Notes under the pieces: generated by a model | The model's input: only the letters and a program-made list of their open reading frames with translations | Told to the model about the DNA's origin: nothing | Databases searched by the model: none | Translations under genes and position numbers: made by a program | Shown here: positions 43,469-52,951 of the stretch, one piece after another | Numbering within the stretch: the first letter of the stretch is position 1 | How the letters are laid out: each line of letters opens with the position of its first letter | Assembly: GCA_903867885.1 (NCBI GenBank) | Contig: CAIPTD010000039.1 | Location: forward strand, 1-64,000 | Direction: 5' to 3' | Length of the DNA: 64,000 nucleotides | Source: an uncultured Ferrovum sp. | GTDB taxonomy: Bacteria > Pseudomonadota > Gammaproteobacteria > Burkholderiales > Ferrovaceae

Positions 43469-44392
43469 TTGGATATTTTTCTTCAGCAGGTGATCAACGG
43501 ACTAGTTCAGGGTAGCCTTTATGCACTGGTAGCATTAGGTTACACCATGGTCTACGGCATCATCGAGCTTGTTAATTTTGCTCATGGTGAAGTGGTGATG
43601 GTGGGTGCTTTGGTAGGGCTAAGCGTGATTGAACGTATCGCATCACGCGGTGATACAGGGTGGGGCGTGATCGCTATCGGGGTCCTGGTTGCCATTCCAT
43701 CCTGCATGGCGCTTGGCTTGGGGATTGAGCGTGTTGCCTACCGCCCCTTACGAAAAGCTCCTCGCCTGGCCCCTTTGATTAGTGCCATCGGAGTCTCCAT
43801 CGCACTTCAACAAATGGCGGCACTCATCTGGGGTCGCAATTATCTTCATTACCCTGATGTTCTGAGCAACCCCCAATTTCATATTGGTGGAGCAGTCATT
43901 ACTCAAGTGCAACTCGTCATTCTTGCCACTACCGGAATCCTGATGTTACTGACCTGGCTTATTGTTCAGAAAACAGCACTCGGCCGGGCTATGCGAGCAA
44001 GCGCCCAAAATCCGTCAGTGGCGGGGCTGATGGGAGTTAACGTGGATAGGATTATCGCCCTAACCTTTTTAATGGGCTCAGGCTTAGCTGCGGTTGCAGG
44101 TGTTTTAGTGGGCACTTATTACGGCGTAGGTAACCACACGATGGGATTTATGCTTGGGCTTAAAGCGTTTACTGCCGCTGTGTTAGGTGGCATCGGGAGC
44201 CTGGGTGGCGCGATGTTGGGTGGCCTACTACTAGGAGTCATTGAAAATCTGGGTGCAGGTTATTTAGGCAGTGTCACCAACGGAACCATAGGGAGCAACT
44301 ACAGTGATGTCCTGGCTTTTCTCATGCTTATTGCGGTTCTGGTTTTGCGCCCATCGGGATTGATGGGCGAACGGGGATCAGAAAAGGTATGA
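43469..44392 (+). CDS. livH: Branched-chain amino acid ABC transporter permease LivH
   Basis: A 307-residue inner-membrane permease with about eight hydrophobic segments. The N-terminus (MDIFLQQVINGLVQGSLYAL onward, then YTMVYGIIELVNFAHGEV) is the classic LivH start. Transcription order and the 18-base gap place it with LivK. The start is TTG at 43469, with an AGG-containing ribosome site about 12 bases upstream; no ATG fits. GGIGSLGGAMLGGLLLGVIEN near the C-terminus is the conserved coupling-helix region. It overlaps livM by 4 bases. Confidence 0.95.
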   Translation: MDIFLQQVINGLVQGSLYALVALGYTMVYGIIELVNFAHGEVVMVGALVGLSVIERIASRGDTGWGVIAIGVLVAIPSCMALGLGIERVAYRPLRKAPRLAPLISAIGVSIALQQMAALIWGRNYLHYPDVLSNPQFHIGGAVITQVQLVILATTGILMLLTWLIVQKTALGRAMRASAQNPSVAGLMGVNVDRIIALTFLMGSGLAAVAGVLVGTYYGVGNHTMGFMLGLKAFTAAVLGGIGSLGGAMLGGLLLGVIENLGAGYLGSVTNGTIGSNYSDVLAFLMLIAVLVLRPSGLMGERGSEKV

Positions 44393-45453
44393 ATAAACGC
44401 ATATACATCGGGTTATTGTGTTTAACAGTGGTCATTGCTCTTCCCTTTGGAACCGATGCTTTTCTGGGAAGGAGCTGGGTCAGACTGCTAGACTTCGCCC
44501 TGCTCTACACCATGTTAGCGCTTGGTTTAAATATTGTAGTTGGCTATGCCGGCTTACTCGATTTGGGCTATGTCGCCTTCTATGCTGTGGGGGCCTATTT
44601 GTATGCCATGTTGGCCTCACCCCATATTGGCATGCATTGGCCGCTATGGGCATTACTTCCTATGGGAGCTTTGCTAGCGGCCAGTTTTGGTGCTGTGCTG
44701 GGTGCGCCGACTTTAGGATTGCGCGGAGACTATTTAGCCATTGTTACTATGGGTTTTGGTGAAATTATTCGTATCTTTTTGCGCAATCTTAATATTACGA
44801 ATGGTCCCGCCGGAATCGATTTGATTGACCCCATTCAAATTGGCAATTTTTCATTTGGCAGCAGTCACTCTTTATTAGGTTGGGATTTACCTAGTATCTA
44901 CAACTATTATTTTTTGTTCATCGTATTGACTGCATTTATTGTTTTGGTCTCTTATCGCCTTTCAGATTCGCGCATAGGCAGAGCGTGGGCTGCAATTCGC
45001 GAAGATGAAATTGCAGCCAAATCCATGGGGCTCAACACCCGTTATTTAAAACTGATGGCTTTTGCTATGGGCGCCGCATTTGGAGGAATATCAGGGGTTT
45101 TATTCGCAGGATTCCAAGGCTTCATTAGCCCAGAAAGCTTCACCATGGGCGAATCGGTCATGATTCTATGCATGGTGGTTTTGGGGGGGATGGGACATCT
45201 TTCTGGCGTCATTATGGGAGCCATATTGCTAGCAATCCTCCCTGAAGCCTTTCGCCCTCTTTCACAATTTCAGCAGATTACTTTTGGTCATGTTTGGTTA
45301 GACCCCGCCAACTTACGTATGCTGATGTTCGCACTTGCTTTGATTGTGGTCATGATCTTAAGGCCAGAGGGCCTATGGCCATCACCTGTTCGCCGTCGCG
45401 AACTTCATCAGAATGATGCGATGCCTGCCTCTGTGCAAAAGGAAGGGCCATGA
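44389..45453 (+). CDS. livM: Branched-chain amino acid ABC transporter permease LivM
   Basis: A 354-residue second permease subunit with about ten hydrophobic segments. Conserved LivM features are LNIVVGYAGLLDLGYVAFYAVGAY near residues 45-68, RLSDSRIGRAWAAIREDEIAAKSMG near 190-215, and GGMGHLSGVIMGAILLAILPE. It pairs with LivH to form the translocation pore. It is coupled by ATGA overlaps to livH upstream and livG downstream. Confidence 0.95.
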   Translation: MNKRIYIGLLCLTVVIALPFGTDAFLGRSWVRLLDFALLYTMLALGLNIVVGYAGLLDLGYVAFYAVGAYLYAMLASPHIGMHWPLWALLPMGALLAASFGAVLGAPTLGLRGDYLAIVTMGFGEIIRIFLRNLNITNGPAGIDLIDPIQIGNFSFGSSHSLLGWDLPSIYNYYFLFIVLTAFIVLVSYRLSDSRIGRAWAAIREDEIAAKSMGLNTRYLKLMAFAMGAAFGGISGVLFAGFQGFISPESFTMGESVMILCMVVLGGMGHLSGVIMGAILLAILPEAFRPLSQFQQITFGHVWLDPANLRMLMFALALIVVMILRPEGLWPSPVRRRELHQNDAMPASVQKEGP

Positions 45454-46238
45454 ATGCTCTTCATTCGCCGACCCATCATTTACTTGTTGCAAAAGGGATA
45501 GGTAAACACTTTGGAGGACTCTCCGCATTGGATCAGGTTAGTCTGAACATCCCATCTCACTCAATTTATGGTCTGATTGGTCCCAATGGTGCAGGCAAAA
45601 CCACACTGTTTAATGTGCTAACGGGAATCTACAGGGCGGATGAAGGGGAGATCCACCTTAATGGAGTTTCACTCACGCACAGCAGTCCAAATGAAATCTG
45701 TAAGCAAGGTATTGCTAGAACATTTCAAAATATTCGACTCTTTGGAAACATGACTGCGATCGAAAATGTCATGGTAGGCCGCCATGTCAGAACGCACTCT
45801 GGCATGTTGAGTGCAATATTGCGCTTACCCAGTCAGCGCAGAGAAGAGCAAGAAATGATGGCCCACGCTCAGGGCTTACTAGACTTTGTGGGTATTGGGC
45901 ATCACGCAAACCAAATAGCCCGCCAGTTACCGTATGGGGACCAACGTCGTTTAGAGATTGCGCGGGCACTCGCTACCCAACCCAAACTCTTGGCCCTAGA
46001 TGAACCGGCGGCGGGGATGAATGACACTGAAACAGCCACCTTGGGGCGCTTATTACAAAAAATCAAAGCGAGTGGCGTCACCCTTTTATTGATTGAACAC
46101 GACGTGAAATTAGTAATGGGATTATGCGATCGCGTCGCTGTATTGGAATACGGGCGCCTCATCGCAGAGGGTGAACCTATTAGTGTAAAGAACAATCCCC
46201 GTGTGATTGCGGCCTACCTTGGCACTGAGGCAGCATGA
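45450..46238 (+). CDS. livG: Branched-chain amino acid ABC transporter ATP-binding protein LivG
   Basis: A 262-residue ABC ATPase. Walker A is GPNGAGKTTLFNVLTG near 46-61. The signature is degenerate, LPYGDQRRLEIARALA, as usual for LivG, followed by Walker B LLALDEPAAGMND. The H-loop histidine is in LLIEHDVKLVM. It overlaps livM and livF by 4 bases each. The two ATPases form a heterodimer on the cytoplasmic face. Confidence 0.95.
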   Translation: MNALHSPTHHLLVAKGIGKHFGGLSALDQVSLNIPSHSIYGLIGPNGAGKTTLFNVLTGIYRADEGEIHLNGVSLTHSSPNEICKQGIARTFQNIRLFGNMTAIENVMVGRHVRTHSGMLSAILRLPSQRREEQEMMAHAQGLLDFVGIGHHANQIARQLPYGDQRRLEIARALATQPKLLALDEPAAGMNDTETATLGRLLQKIKASGVTLLLIEHDVKLVMGLCDRVAVLEYGRLIAEGEPISVKNNPRVIAAYLGTEAA

Positions 46239-46954
46239 GCACACTTCTTGAGGTGAAAGAATTAGTAGTTCGATATGGCGGGATTGAGGCCGTAAAAGGG
46301 ATCAATCTCCACATTCATCAGGGTGAACTGGTCACCTTGATCGGGGCCAACGGGGCAGGAAAAACTAGTACGCTTAACGCTCTTGCTGGCTTGCTAAAGC
46401 CCGCATCAGGGGAGATTCGATTTGAAGGTGAGTTACTCAATTCAAGCCCCATTCATCAATTAATTCAGCGCGGTCTTGCCCTCGTACCTGAAGGGCGAGG
46501 CGTATTTCCCCGTCTTACTGTAGAAGAAAATTTAGCGATGGGTGCTTACACCAGAAAAGACAAACCGGGGATGCGCGCCGATCTCAATCAAGTTTTTGAG
46601 TCCTTCCCACGCTTACAGGAACGCCGCCAGCAAAAAGCCGGCACACTATCAGGCGGAGAACAGCAAATGCTCGCCATAGGGAGAGCGCTCATGGGTAGGC
46701 CTAAATTATTATTATTAGATGAACCCAGTATGGGCCTTGCCCCTTTAATGGTTCAAACCATTTTTTCTGTGATTCAGCGCGTTGCAAAAGAAGGGATGAC
46801 TGTTTTTCTGGTCGAGCAAAATGCGCGCCTGGCTTTGCAATCAGCCCAACGTGCCTATGTAATGGAAGGAGGGATGATACGTTTTAATGCCAGCGCCAAT
46901 GAATGTTTAAGCGACCCCAGAGTGCGTTTGGCCTATCTTGGTGAAGACAGTTAA
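46235..46954 (+). CDS. livF: Branched-chain amino acid ABC transporter ATP-binding protein LivF
   Basis: A 239-residue ABC ATPase, last gene of livKHMGF. Walker A is GANGAGKTSTLNALAG near 36-51, the signature is LSGGEQQMLAIGRALM, and Walker B is LLLLDEPSMGLAPLM. VEQNARLALQSAQRAYVMEGG at the C-terminus is typical of LivF. Its TAA stop overlaps the TAA of the convergent membrane-protein gene in a shared TTAA (46951-46954). Confidence 0.95.
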   Translation: MSTLLEVKELVVRYGGIEAVKGINLHIHQGELVTLIGANGAGKTSTLNALAGLLKPASGEIRFEGELLNSSPIHQLIQRGLALVPEGRGVFPRLTVEENLAMGAYTRKDKPGMRADLNQVFESFPRLQERRQQKAGTLSGGEQQMLAIGRALMGRPKLLLLDEPSMGLAPLMVQTIFSVIQRVAKEGMTVFLVEQNARLALQSAQRAYVMEGGMIRFNASANECLSDPRVRLAYLGEDS

Positions 46955-47865
46955 GCGTGTGGGCTAAAAATTTCCCGATAGGAAACATAGAGCGAAGCAA
47001 TCACTGTTGTCATCGCAGCAACCAAGACCCCCAATGCTAAAACAGCGAATAATATCCCCGATCCAGCAGACATGCTGACCGCTCCTACAAAAGAAAGCAT
47101 CAGCACAACAGCCAATGAATACACGAGCAGCGCTCCAATATTTTTTGCACAACCCAGTAAACTTGCGCGTACTGCTGACAAGGGAGTCATCTGATGAAAC
47201 ACCAAGAGCGGCGGGGTAAACCACAAGGCAGCCATCAGGAGCATTTGAAGAAGCAAGACGGGTAAAACAAGAGGCGTGAACTGACTCAGTTTTTCCATCA
47301 AGCTATTCAGATTTTGGGCGGCACTTAAACTACCACTCAATGACAGGTCTAGCTCACCAATTTGATCATGTACAAACCAAGTGATGGCTTGAGACATCAA
47401 AATCTGTCCCACTGCATTGATTCCACCCACAGTGATAAATCGAGTTGGCTCTCTAAAAAAAGCGGCAAATAAATGGCGTGTAGACAATCGACGTCCATAT
47501 GACACCTCTCCACAACCCACCATCAAACCAGCAAACACAACGGGAAATAACAAGACAGTAGACAGTGGCGCGAGTAAGACAAACAGCTCTAATAAGCCGC
47601 CAATAATGTCTTGTATCCCCAGAGGCGTGACAGCAATCACAATGGCTCTTCTCATGTCTTCTAAGGCCACTGTAACTAGGGTGGGCATGATTAAAGACAA
47701 AATAAGCCATAAGCCCAATACCAATATCCAACGGCCTGGTTGTGAGGCAAATAATTTAAAACCTTCTCTTATCCAAGCCAATCCTCTCAAAGGAGAAACG
47801 TGTCTTGGCTCTGCTGGAGGCAAAAAAGACTGGTCTTGAATGATTTCGCGCCCTAAGAAGTCCAT
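46951..47865 (-). CDS. BPSS1780-type multi-pass membrane protein
   Basis: A 304-residue membrane protein with about six hydrophobic segments, resembling the BPSS1780 family of unknown function found in Burkholderiales. SPLRGLAWIREGFKLFASQPGRWI near residue 24 is the recognisable N-terminal feature. PLLVFHQMTPLSAVRASLLGCAKN near 220 is also family-like. I chose ATG 47865, inside the last 13 bases of thrB; the frame is open to 48015 but that extension is low-complexity and antisense-like to thrB. No Shine-Dalgarno site is evident, so translation is probably coupled to thrB, although no functional link is known. Confidence 0.8.
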   Translation of the reverse strand: MDFLGREIIQDQSFLPPAEPRHVSPLRGLAWIREGFKLFASQPGRWILVLGLWLILSLIMPTLVTVALEDMRRAIVIAVTPLGIQDIIGGLLELFVLLAPLSTVLLFPVVFAGLMVGCGEVSYGRRLSTRHLFAAFFREPTRFITVGGINAVGQILMSQAITWFVHDQIGELDLSLSGSLSAAQNLNSLMEKLSQFTPLVLPVLLLQMLLMAALWFTPPLLVFHQMTPLSAVRASLLGCAKNIGALLVYSLAVVLMLSFVGAVSMSAGSGILFAVLALGVLVAAMTTVIASLYVSYREIFSPHA

Positions 47866-48794
47866 GCTTTTGATGTTTGTCGATGATAGTGAAGGATATC
47901 TCGAAACCGAGAAGGGTCGTGAGGATGAATCAATTCTCCGGGACGCGGAAGATGCAGATCGAATAAACGCGACAACCAAAACCGAAGAGATGCTGCGCGC
48001 AAGACTATAGGCCAAGCTTGACGCTCTGAATTAGATAAGGCGCGAACGGATTGATATGCGGACATGAGCGCATTGAGACGCCGCGCATCCAGAGTCCCTT
48101 CGCTGTTGATACACCAATCATTCACCACAACAGCCAAATCAAACAACCAGGCGTCTGCGCCCGCAAAATAAAAATCGATCACCCCACCAATTTTTTCGCC
48201 ATCAAACAAAATATTATCGCGAAACAGATCTGCATGAACAACGCCTCGAGGAAGTGGTTCGAGCCTATGTGAAAATTGCACCTCCAACTCATCCTTCAAC
48301 ATGGCTTGCTCATCAGCCGGCAGAAAAGGCATAACTTGAGGCGCAACACGCACCCACCATTTGGGCCCACGCGGATTGTCTTGGCTCGAGGGATAATCCA
48401 CAGCAGCCAAATGAAGCCGCGCAGTCATCGCACCCATCGCACTGCAGTGCACTTCTCCTGGCTGCATGACTGACTTTCCCGCAAGTCGACTCACGACTGA
48501 GGCAGGTTTTCCTTTTAAATTGGAGAACGGAGCTCCCTCATTATTCATTGCGGGCAAAGGACAGGGTAAACCCGCCTTGGCAAGATGCCCCATTAATCCA
48601 AGATAAAAAGGCAGTTCACCTGCTGAGAGTTTCTCAAATAGGGTAAGAACATACTGGCCTTGGTCCGTGTCCACAAAGTAGTTGGTATTTTCAATACCCG
48701 AAGAAATACCTTGTAATTGCTGAACCGGCCCCAAATGAAACTGCCTGATCCAAGGCTGTAGCTCATCTAGGCTCACTGTAGTAAAAACGGCCAT
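47853..48794 (-). CDS. thrB: Homoserine kinase, type II (APH-fold ThrB)
   Basis: A 313-residue kinase of the aminoglycoside-phosphotransferase fold, the form of ThrB used by Burkholderiales and Pseudomonas instead of the GHMP-type enzyme. The N-terminus MAVFTTVSLDELQPWIRQF and SGIENTNYFVDTDQGQYVLTLFE match the family. The catalytic VVHADLFRDNILF and the metal-binding VIDFYFAGADAW are intact. It phosphorylates homoserine in threonine synthesis. In Burkholderiales a BPSS1780-type gene commonly follows it, as here. The (2Fe-2S) gene lies 16 bases upstream. Confidence 0.93.
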   Translation of the reverse strand: MAVFTTVSLDELQPWIRQFHLGPVQQLQGISSGIENTNYFVDTDQGQYVLTLFEKLSAGELPFYLGLMGHLAKAGLPCPLPAMNNEGAPFSNLKGKPASVVSRLAGKSVMQPGEVHCSAMGAMTARLHLAAVDYPSSQDNPRGPKWWVRVAPQVMPFLPADEQAMLKDELEVQFSHRLEPLPRGVVHADLFRDNILFDGEKIGGVIDFYFAGADAWLFDLAVVVNDWCINSEGTLDARRLNALMSAYQSVRALSNSERQAWPIVLRAASLRFWLSRLFDLHLPRPGELIHPHDPSRFRDILHYHRQTSKAWTS

Positions 48795-48810
48795 AACTTA
48801 AAATATTTCT

Positions 48811-49278
48811 TTAACCGTGCAATCGCATTTCTGTAGCGGCATCTTTAATGGCCGCACGAACTCGATTATAGGTTCCGCAACGGCAAAGATTTCCATTCAT
48901 TGCGGCATCAATATCTGAATCACTGGGTTGTGTATTTTTGGCAAGCAAGGCCGCAGCACTCATTAGTTGACCCGACTGGCAATAACCACATTGAGGCACT
49001 TGATGGGCAATCCAAGCTTTCTGGAGAGGATGAGAGGCGTCTAGAGACAGGGATTCAATGGTGTGTACCGATTTGCCTGTCACTTGTGAAATGGTTGTTT
49101 GGCAGGATCGAATGGGCTGCCCGTCTAAATGAACTGTGCAAGCGCCGCACAAACCAGCCCCACAACCAAATTTGGTCCCCATCAAACCTATTTCATCGCG
49201 AATCGCCCACAGTAAAGGGGTATCACCAGAAGAGGTCAGTTCCACTTCCTTGCCGTTTAAAGTGAATTTCACAGTCAT
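48811..49278 (-). CDS. Orphan (2Fe-2S)-binding small subunit of a xanthine-oxidase-family enzyme (IorA-like)
   Basis: A 155-residue protein with two [2Fe-2S] clusters: the plant-type site C39, C44, C47, C59 ([14 protein letters not shown]) and the second site C97, C100, C132, C134 ([20 protein letters not shown]). It matches the small electron-transfer subunit of molybdenum hydroxylases such as isoquinoline 1-oxidoreductase or CO/aldehyde dehydrogenases. All cluster ligands are present, so it looks functional. No molybdopterin-binding large subunit or FAD subunit lies on either side: thrB follows and a LOG gene precedes. The partner must be elsewhere, or the protein serves another redox role. 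Confidence 0.9.
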   Translation of the reverse strand: MTVKFTLNGKEVELTSSGDTPLLWAIRDEIGLMGTKFGCGAGLCGACTVHLDGQPIRSCQTTISQVTGKSVHTIESLSLDASHPLQKAWIAHQVPQCGYCQSGQLMSAAALLAKNTQPSDSDIDAAMNGNLCRCGTYNRVRAAIKDAATEMRLHG

Positions 49279-49321
49279 TGTTCAGTTCCTTGGCGCATTT
49301 TAATGAGTTGATGGAGCGATT

Positions 49322-50053
49322 CTAAAGCTGAAGTTGCACTTCACGTTCTGCTGGCGAAGGCTGGAAACCTCGCGTTTCATAGTGCCTAAATATTGCTTCA
49401 ACAATGGCAGCCGGATCGTCAATGACTTGAATCAAATCGATATCCTTAGCCAGTATCATGCCTTCATTGACAAGCGTATCGCGAAACCACCCCAGCAGTC
49501 CTGCCCAGAATTGTGAACCCACCAAAATGATGGGGATTCTCCGACTTTTTCCTGTCTGCACCAAGGTGAGCGCTTCACTAAGCTCGTCTAAGGTACCAAA
49601 TCCTCCAGGCATCACCACATAAGCCGAAGCGAACTTAACAAACATGACTTTGCGCGCAAAGAAATGCTGAAACGTTTGAGAAACATCCTGAAAAGGATTT
49701 CCGCTTTGTTCGTGAGGTAAAACAATATTCAGCCCCACACTGGGAGACTTACCCTCAAACGCACCCCGATTAGCGGCTTCCATAATCCCAGGACCACCGC
49801 CTGATATCACCGAAAAACCAGCGTCAGAAAGCCTTCTGGCGATATTATGGGCCAGCGTATACCACGGATGATCTGGCTTTAATCGTGCGCTCCCAAAAAT
49901 ACTGACTGCCGGCTGTATAGATGATAAGCGTTCGGTCGCACCCACGAACTCTGCCATAATTTCCAGCGTGCGCCATGCTTCCCTGGCATTGTAGGCCGAA
50001 TGTTCTACTCTGCTTGGATCGGCGTCGTAAGGTATTTTTTTATTAGTACTCAT
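49322..50053 (-). CDS. LOG family protein (TIGR00730 Rossmann fold)
   Basis: A 243-residue protein of the LOG/lysine decarboxylase-like family. The nucleotide-binding SGGGPGIMEAANRGAF is near residue 85, and the family motif PGGFGTLDELSEALTL near 152 contains the PGGxGTxxE signature. The family hydrolyses nucleoside 5'-monophosphates (cytokinin-type or AMP/PpnN-like). I chose ATG 50053; the upstream open frame runs antisense into polA. The start lies only 15 bases from the divergent polA start, so each promoter must lie in or over the other gene's 5' end. Confidence 0.88.
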   Translation of the reverse strand: MSTNKKIPYDADPSRVEHSAYNAREAWRTLEIMAEFVGATERLSSIQPAVSIFGSARLKPDHPWYTLAHNIARRLSDAGFSVISGGGPGIMEAANRGAFEGKSPSVGLNIVLPHEQSGNPFQDVSQTFQHFFARKVMFVKFASAYVVMPGGFGTLDELSEALTLVQTGKSRRIPIILVGSQFWAGLLGWFRDTLVNEGMILAKDIDLIQVIDDPAAIVEAIFRHYETRGFQPSPAEREVQLQL

Positions 50054-50068
50054 GAGGAAAACGGCTGA

Positions 50069-52825
50069 ATGACCACTTTGGTTCTGGTAGATGGATCGTC
50101 GTATTTGTACCGCGCTTTTCACGCCCTTCCTGACCTCAGGAATCGCCGGGGGGAACCCACAGGTGCGATTTATGGGGTACTCAACATGCTCCGCAAACTT
50201 CTCGCGGAGTATAAGCCGGAATTTACTGCCTGCGTATTCGATGCGAAAGGACCTACCTTTCGGGACGATTGGTATCCCGCCTATAAAGCAACGCGATCGC
50301 CTATGCCTCCTGAGCTGGTCGAGCAGATTATTCCCTTGCATGAGGCGGTGAAAGCTTTAGGCTGGCCTGTTCTCTGCGTCTCAGGCGTAGAAGCCGATGA
50401 TGTCATCGGTACCCTTGCCGCACAAGCAGCCTCCAGAGGGCAGCGCACTATTATTTCTACCGGCGATAAAGATATGGTTCAACTGGTCAACGATCACGTC
50501 ACCTTGATCAATACCATGACAAATGAATCCATTGATCCAATAAGCGCTCAAGAAAAATATGGATTACCACCTGCGCTTTTTTTGGATTACCTCACGCTCA
50601 TTGGCGACACCGCAGACAACGTACCCGGAGTCAGTAAAGTCGGCCCCAAAACTGCTTTGAAATGGATTCTGCAATATGGCTCTTTGGATAAAATTATGGC
50701 AGCAGCTCCAGAAATGCCGGGGGCAGTTGGGCAAAATCTTCGAGACGCGCTGGAATGGCTACCCACGGCCAAACGATTACTCACTATTCGCTGTGATTTG
50801 GAACTCGACACCACTCTAGCGCAGTTGCGTCACCAAGAAATCGATTCTGATGCCATTGCCGCCTTAGTTGATCGCTATGATTTACGGAGTTGGTTAAAAG
50901 AGCCTCAAATCAAATCAGATCCTGTCACCTTGGATCACGCTGCCACCCCGACTGTTTCTGCCACTTCAGACTCTACCCCCCCTCCCATATCCAATCATGA
51001 TGCTCATGCGCTACTAGAGTCAGGCGCGTATGAAATGGTTGTAACCGAAGAAGCGTTAGCGCGCTGGATCGGGCTGATCAGCCAAGCGAAGATCACCTGC
51101 ATTGATACCGAAACCACTGCGCTCGATCCCATGCAAGCCCAGCTTGTGGGTATTTCTCTAGCCATCCAAGCTCAGCATGCTGCATATATTCCGCTCGCCC
51201 ATGCTTACAGCGGAGATAGCGCGCAACTGGATCGCAACAAGGTTCTTCAGGCTTTGCGCCCTTGGTTAGAAGACCCCAATCATCATAAAGTAGGACAGCA
51301 TCTTAAATATGATCAACACGTTTTTGCTAATCATGGCATTCAACTGAAGGGCATCACCGAAGACACCTTGCTCCAGTCTTATGTTTTGGAAAGTCACCTC
51401 AGTCACGGTATGGATAGTCTTGCACGCCGGCATCTCGGGGCCGAAACGATTCCCTACGAAGCGGTAGCAGGAAAAGGAGCCCATCAAATCGGATTTGAGC
51501 AGGTGGAACTGTCAAGAGCCACAGAATATGCAGCAGAAGACGCCGATATCACGCTTCAGTTATTTCATTGCTTGAAAGGAAAACTCGGCGCAAACACCCG
51601 GCTAGAAGAGGTATACCGAAAAATAGAGCTTCCCGTGTCGCAAGTACTTTGGCGAATGGAGCGAAATGGTGTTGCGATTAATAGTCAGTTACTGGAAACC
51701 CAAAGTGGGGAACTGGGCAAAAAAATGATCGAAGCTGAGCGCGGAGCACATGAATGCGCGGGTCGCCCTTTTAATTTAGGGTCAACCAAACAACTTCAAG
51801 AAATTTTATTTGTACAGCAAGGCTTACCCGTCATCAAAAAAACACCCGGTGGCGCGCCCTCAACTGATGAGGATGTATTGGAGCAATTAGCGCAGGATCA
51901 CCCGCTTCCAAGATTAATTCTGGCTTATCGTAGTTTGCAAAAACTAAAGTCAACTTACACCGACAAATTACCACGAATGGTCAACCCTCAAACCGGTCGG
52001 GTGCATACACATTACGCCCAAGCCGTCGCTGTTACCGGACGACTATCTAGCAGCGAACCTAATCTACAGAACATCCCAATTCGTACTGCTGAAGGTCGTC
52101 GCATTCGCGAAGCTTTTATTGCTCCCCAGGGGTCACACATTGTCTCCGCTGACTATTCACAGATCGAATTACGCATCATGGCGCATCTTTCCTCTGATCC
52201 AGGCTTAATGCAAGCATTTGCTAAGGGAGAAGATGTTCACCGAGCCACCGCTTCAGAAATTTTTGGTGTGGAGCGTGAGGCGGTTGGGGATGATCAACGC
52301 CGAGTAGCCAAAATGATTAACTTTGGTCTGATTTACGGTATGTCGGCATTTGGCTTGGCGCAAAATTTATCCATTGAACGATCGGCTGCTAAAACTTACA
52401 TTGATCGTTATTTCGCGCGTTATCCCGGGGTCGCATCCTACATGGAACGCACGCGTGCGCAGGCACATGCGCAAGGTTATGTTGAAACCGTTTTTGGCAG
52501 ACGGCTTTTCCTTCCTGATATTCGTAGCGGGAGCCCCGGACGCAAGCAAGGCGCCGAGCGGGCCGCAATTAATGCGCCCATGCAAGGAACTGCAGCCGAC
52601 CTCATCAAGCTTGCAATGATTCGCGTACAGGACTGGATTGAAAGTGAGCGCATGCAAACATTGTTAGTCATGCAAGTTCATGATGAGTTAGTTCTTCAAG
52701 TTCCAGACTACGAACTCAAGCAAGTTCAACAAGCTCTGGCTGGACTCATGTGTGATGTTGCGCAACTTCAAGTCCCCCTATTGGTTGAAATTGGAGTCGG
52801 TAAGCACTGGGATGAGGCACATTAA
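50069..52825 (+). CDS. polA: DNA polymerase I
   Basis: A 918-residue three-domain polymerase for repair and Okazaki fragment processing. The 5'-nuclease domain covers about 1-290 (VDGSSYLYRAFHAL; TGDKDMVQLV; GDTADNVPGVSKVGPKTA). The 3'-5' exonuclease is at about 320-510 with CIDTETTALDPMQAQLVGI and the catalytic acids intact. The polymerase domain (about 545-918) has motif A SADYSQIELRIMAHLS, motif B RRVAKMINFGLIYGMS and motif C QVHDELVLQV. The ATG at 50069 has GAGG about 11 bases upstream. Length is normal. Confidence 0.97.
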   Translation: MTTLVLVDGSSYLYRAFHALPDLRNRRGEPTGAIYGVLNMLRKLLAEYKPEFTACVFDAKGPTFRDDWYPAYKATRSPMPPELVEQIIPLHEAVKALGWPVLCVSGVEADDVIGTLAAQAASRGQRTIISTGDKDMVQLVNDHVTLINTMTNESIDPISAQEKYGLPPALFLDYLTLIGDTADNVPGVSKVGPKTALKWILQYGSLDKIMAAAPEMPGAVGQNLRDALEWLPTAKRLLTIRCDLELDTTLAQLRHQEIDSDAIAALVDRYDLRSWLKEPQIKSDPVTLDHAATPTVSATSDSTPPPISNHDAHALLESGAYEMVVTEEALARWIGLISQAKITCIDTETTALDPMQAQLVGISLAIQAQHAAYIPLAHAYSGDSAQLDRNKVLQALRPWLEDPNHHKVGQHLKYDQHVFANHGIQLKGITEDTLLQSYVLESHLSHGMDSLARRHLGAETIPYEAVAGKGAHQIGFEQVELSRATEYAAEDADITLQLFHCLKGKLGANTRLEEVYRKIELPVSQVLWRMERNGVAINSQLLETQSGELGKKMIEAERGAHECAGRPFNLGSTKQLQEILFVQQGLPVIKKTPGGAPSTDEDVLEQLAQDHPLPRLILAYRSLQKLKSTYTDKLPRMVNPQTGRVHTHYAQAVAVTGRLSSSEPNLQNIPIRTAEGRRIREAFIAPQGSHIVSADYSQIELRIMAHLSSDPGLMQAFAKGEDVHRATASEIFGVEREAVGDDQRRVAKMINFGLIYGMSAFGLAQNLSIERSAAKTYIDRYFARYPGVASYMERTRAQAHAQGYVETVFGRRLFLPDIRSGSPGRKQGAERAAINAPMQGTAADLIKLAMIRVQDWIESERMQTLLVMQVHDELVLQVPDYELKQVQQALAGLMCDVAQLQVPLLVEIGVGKHWDEAH

Positions 52826-52951
52826 GCTTAAAGAAAGCCCCCACGTTCATCAAAAATATTTTATAAATTGTTGAATACGTCTTCGATTTTTAAGCATTCG
52901 CGCGTAGACTAGAACTCTTTGCCTTATTCTTGGCTAGGCATTCGTTGTCGC

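Noticed and set aside
47417-47839. 140-residue frame antisense to the BPSS1780-type gene
   Set aside because: It is fully opposite a membrane-protein gene; its Asn/Lys/Thr-rich composition is what antisense to hydrophobic codons gives.
50054-50341. N-terminal extension of the LOG protein
   Set aside because: It runs antisense over the 5'-nuclease region of polA, and the added residues are not family-like.
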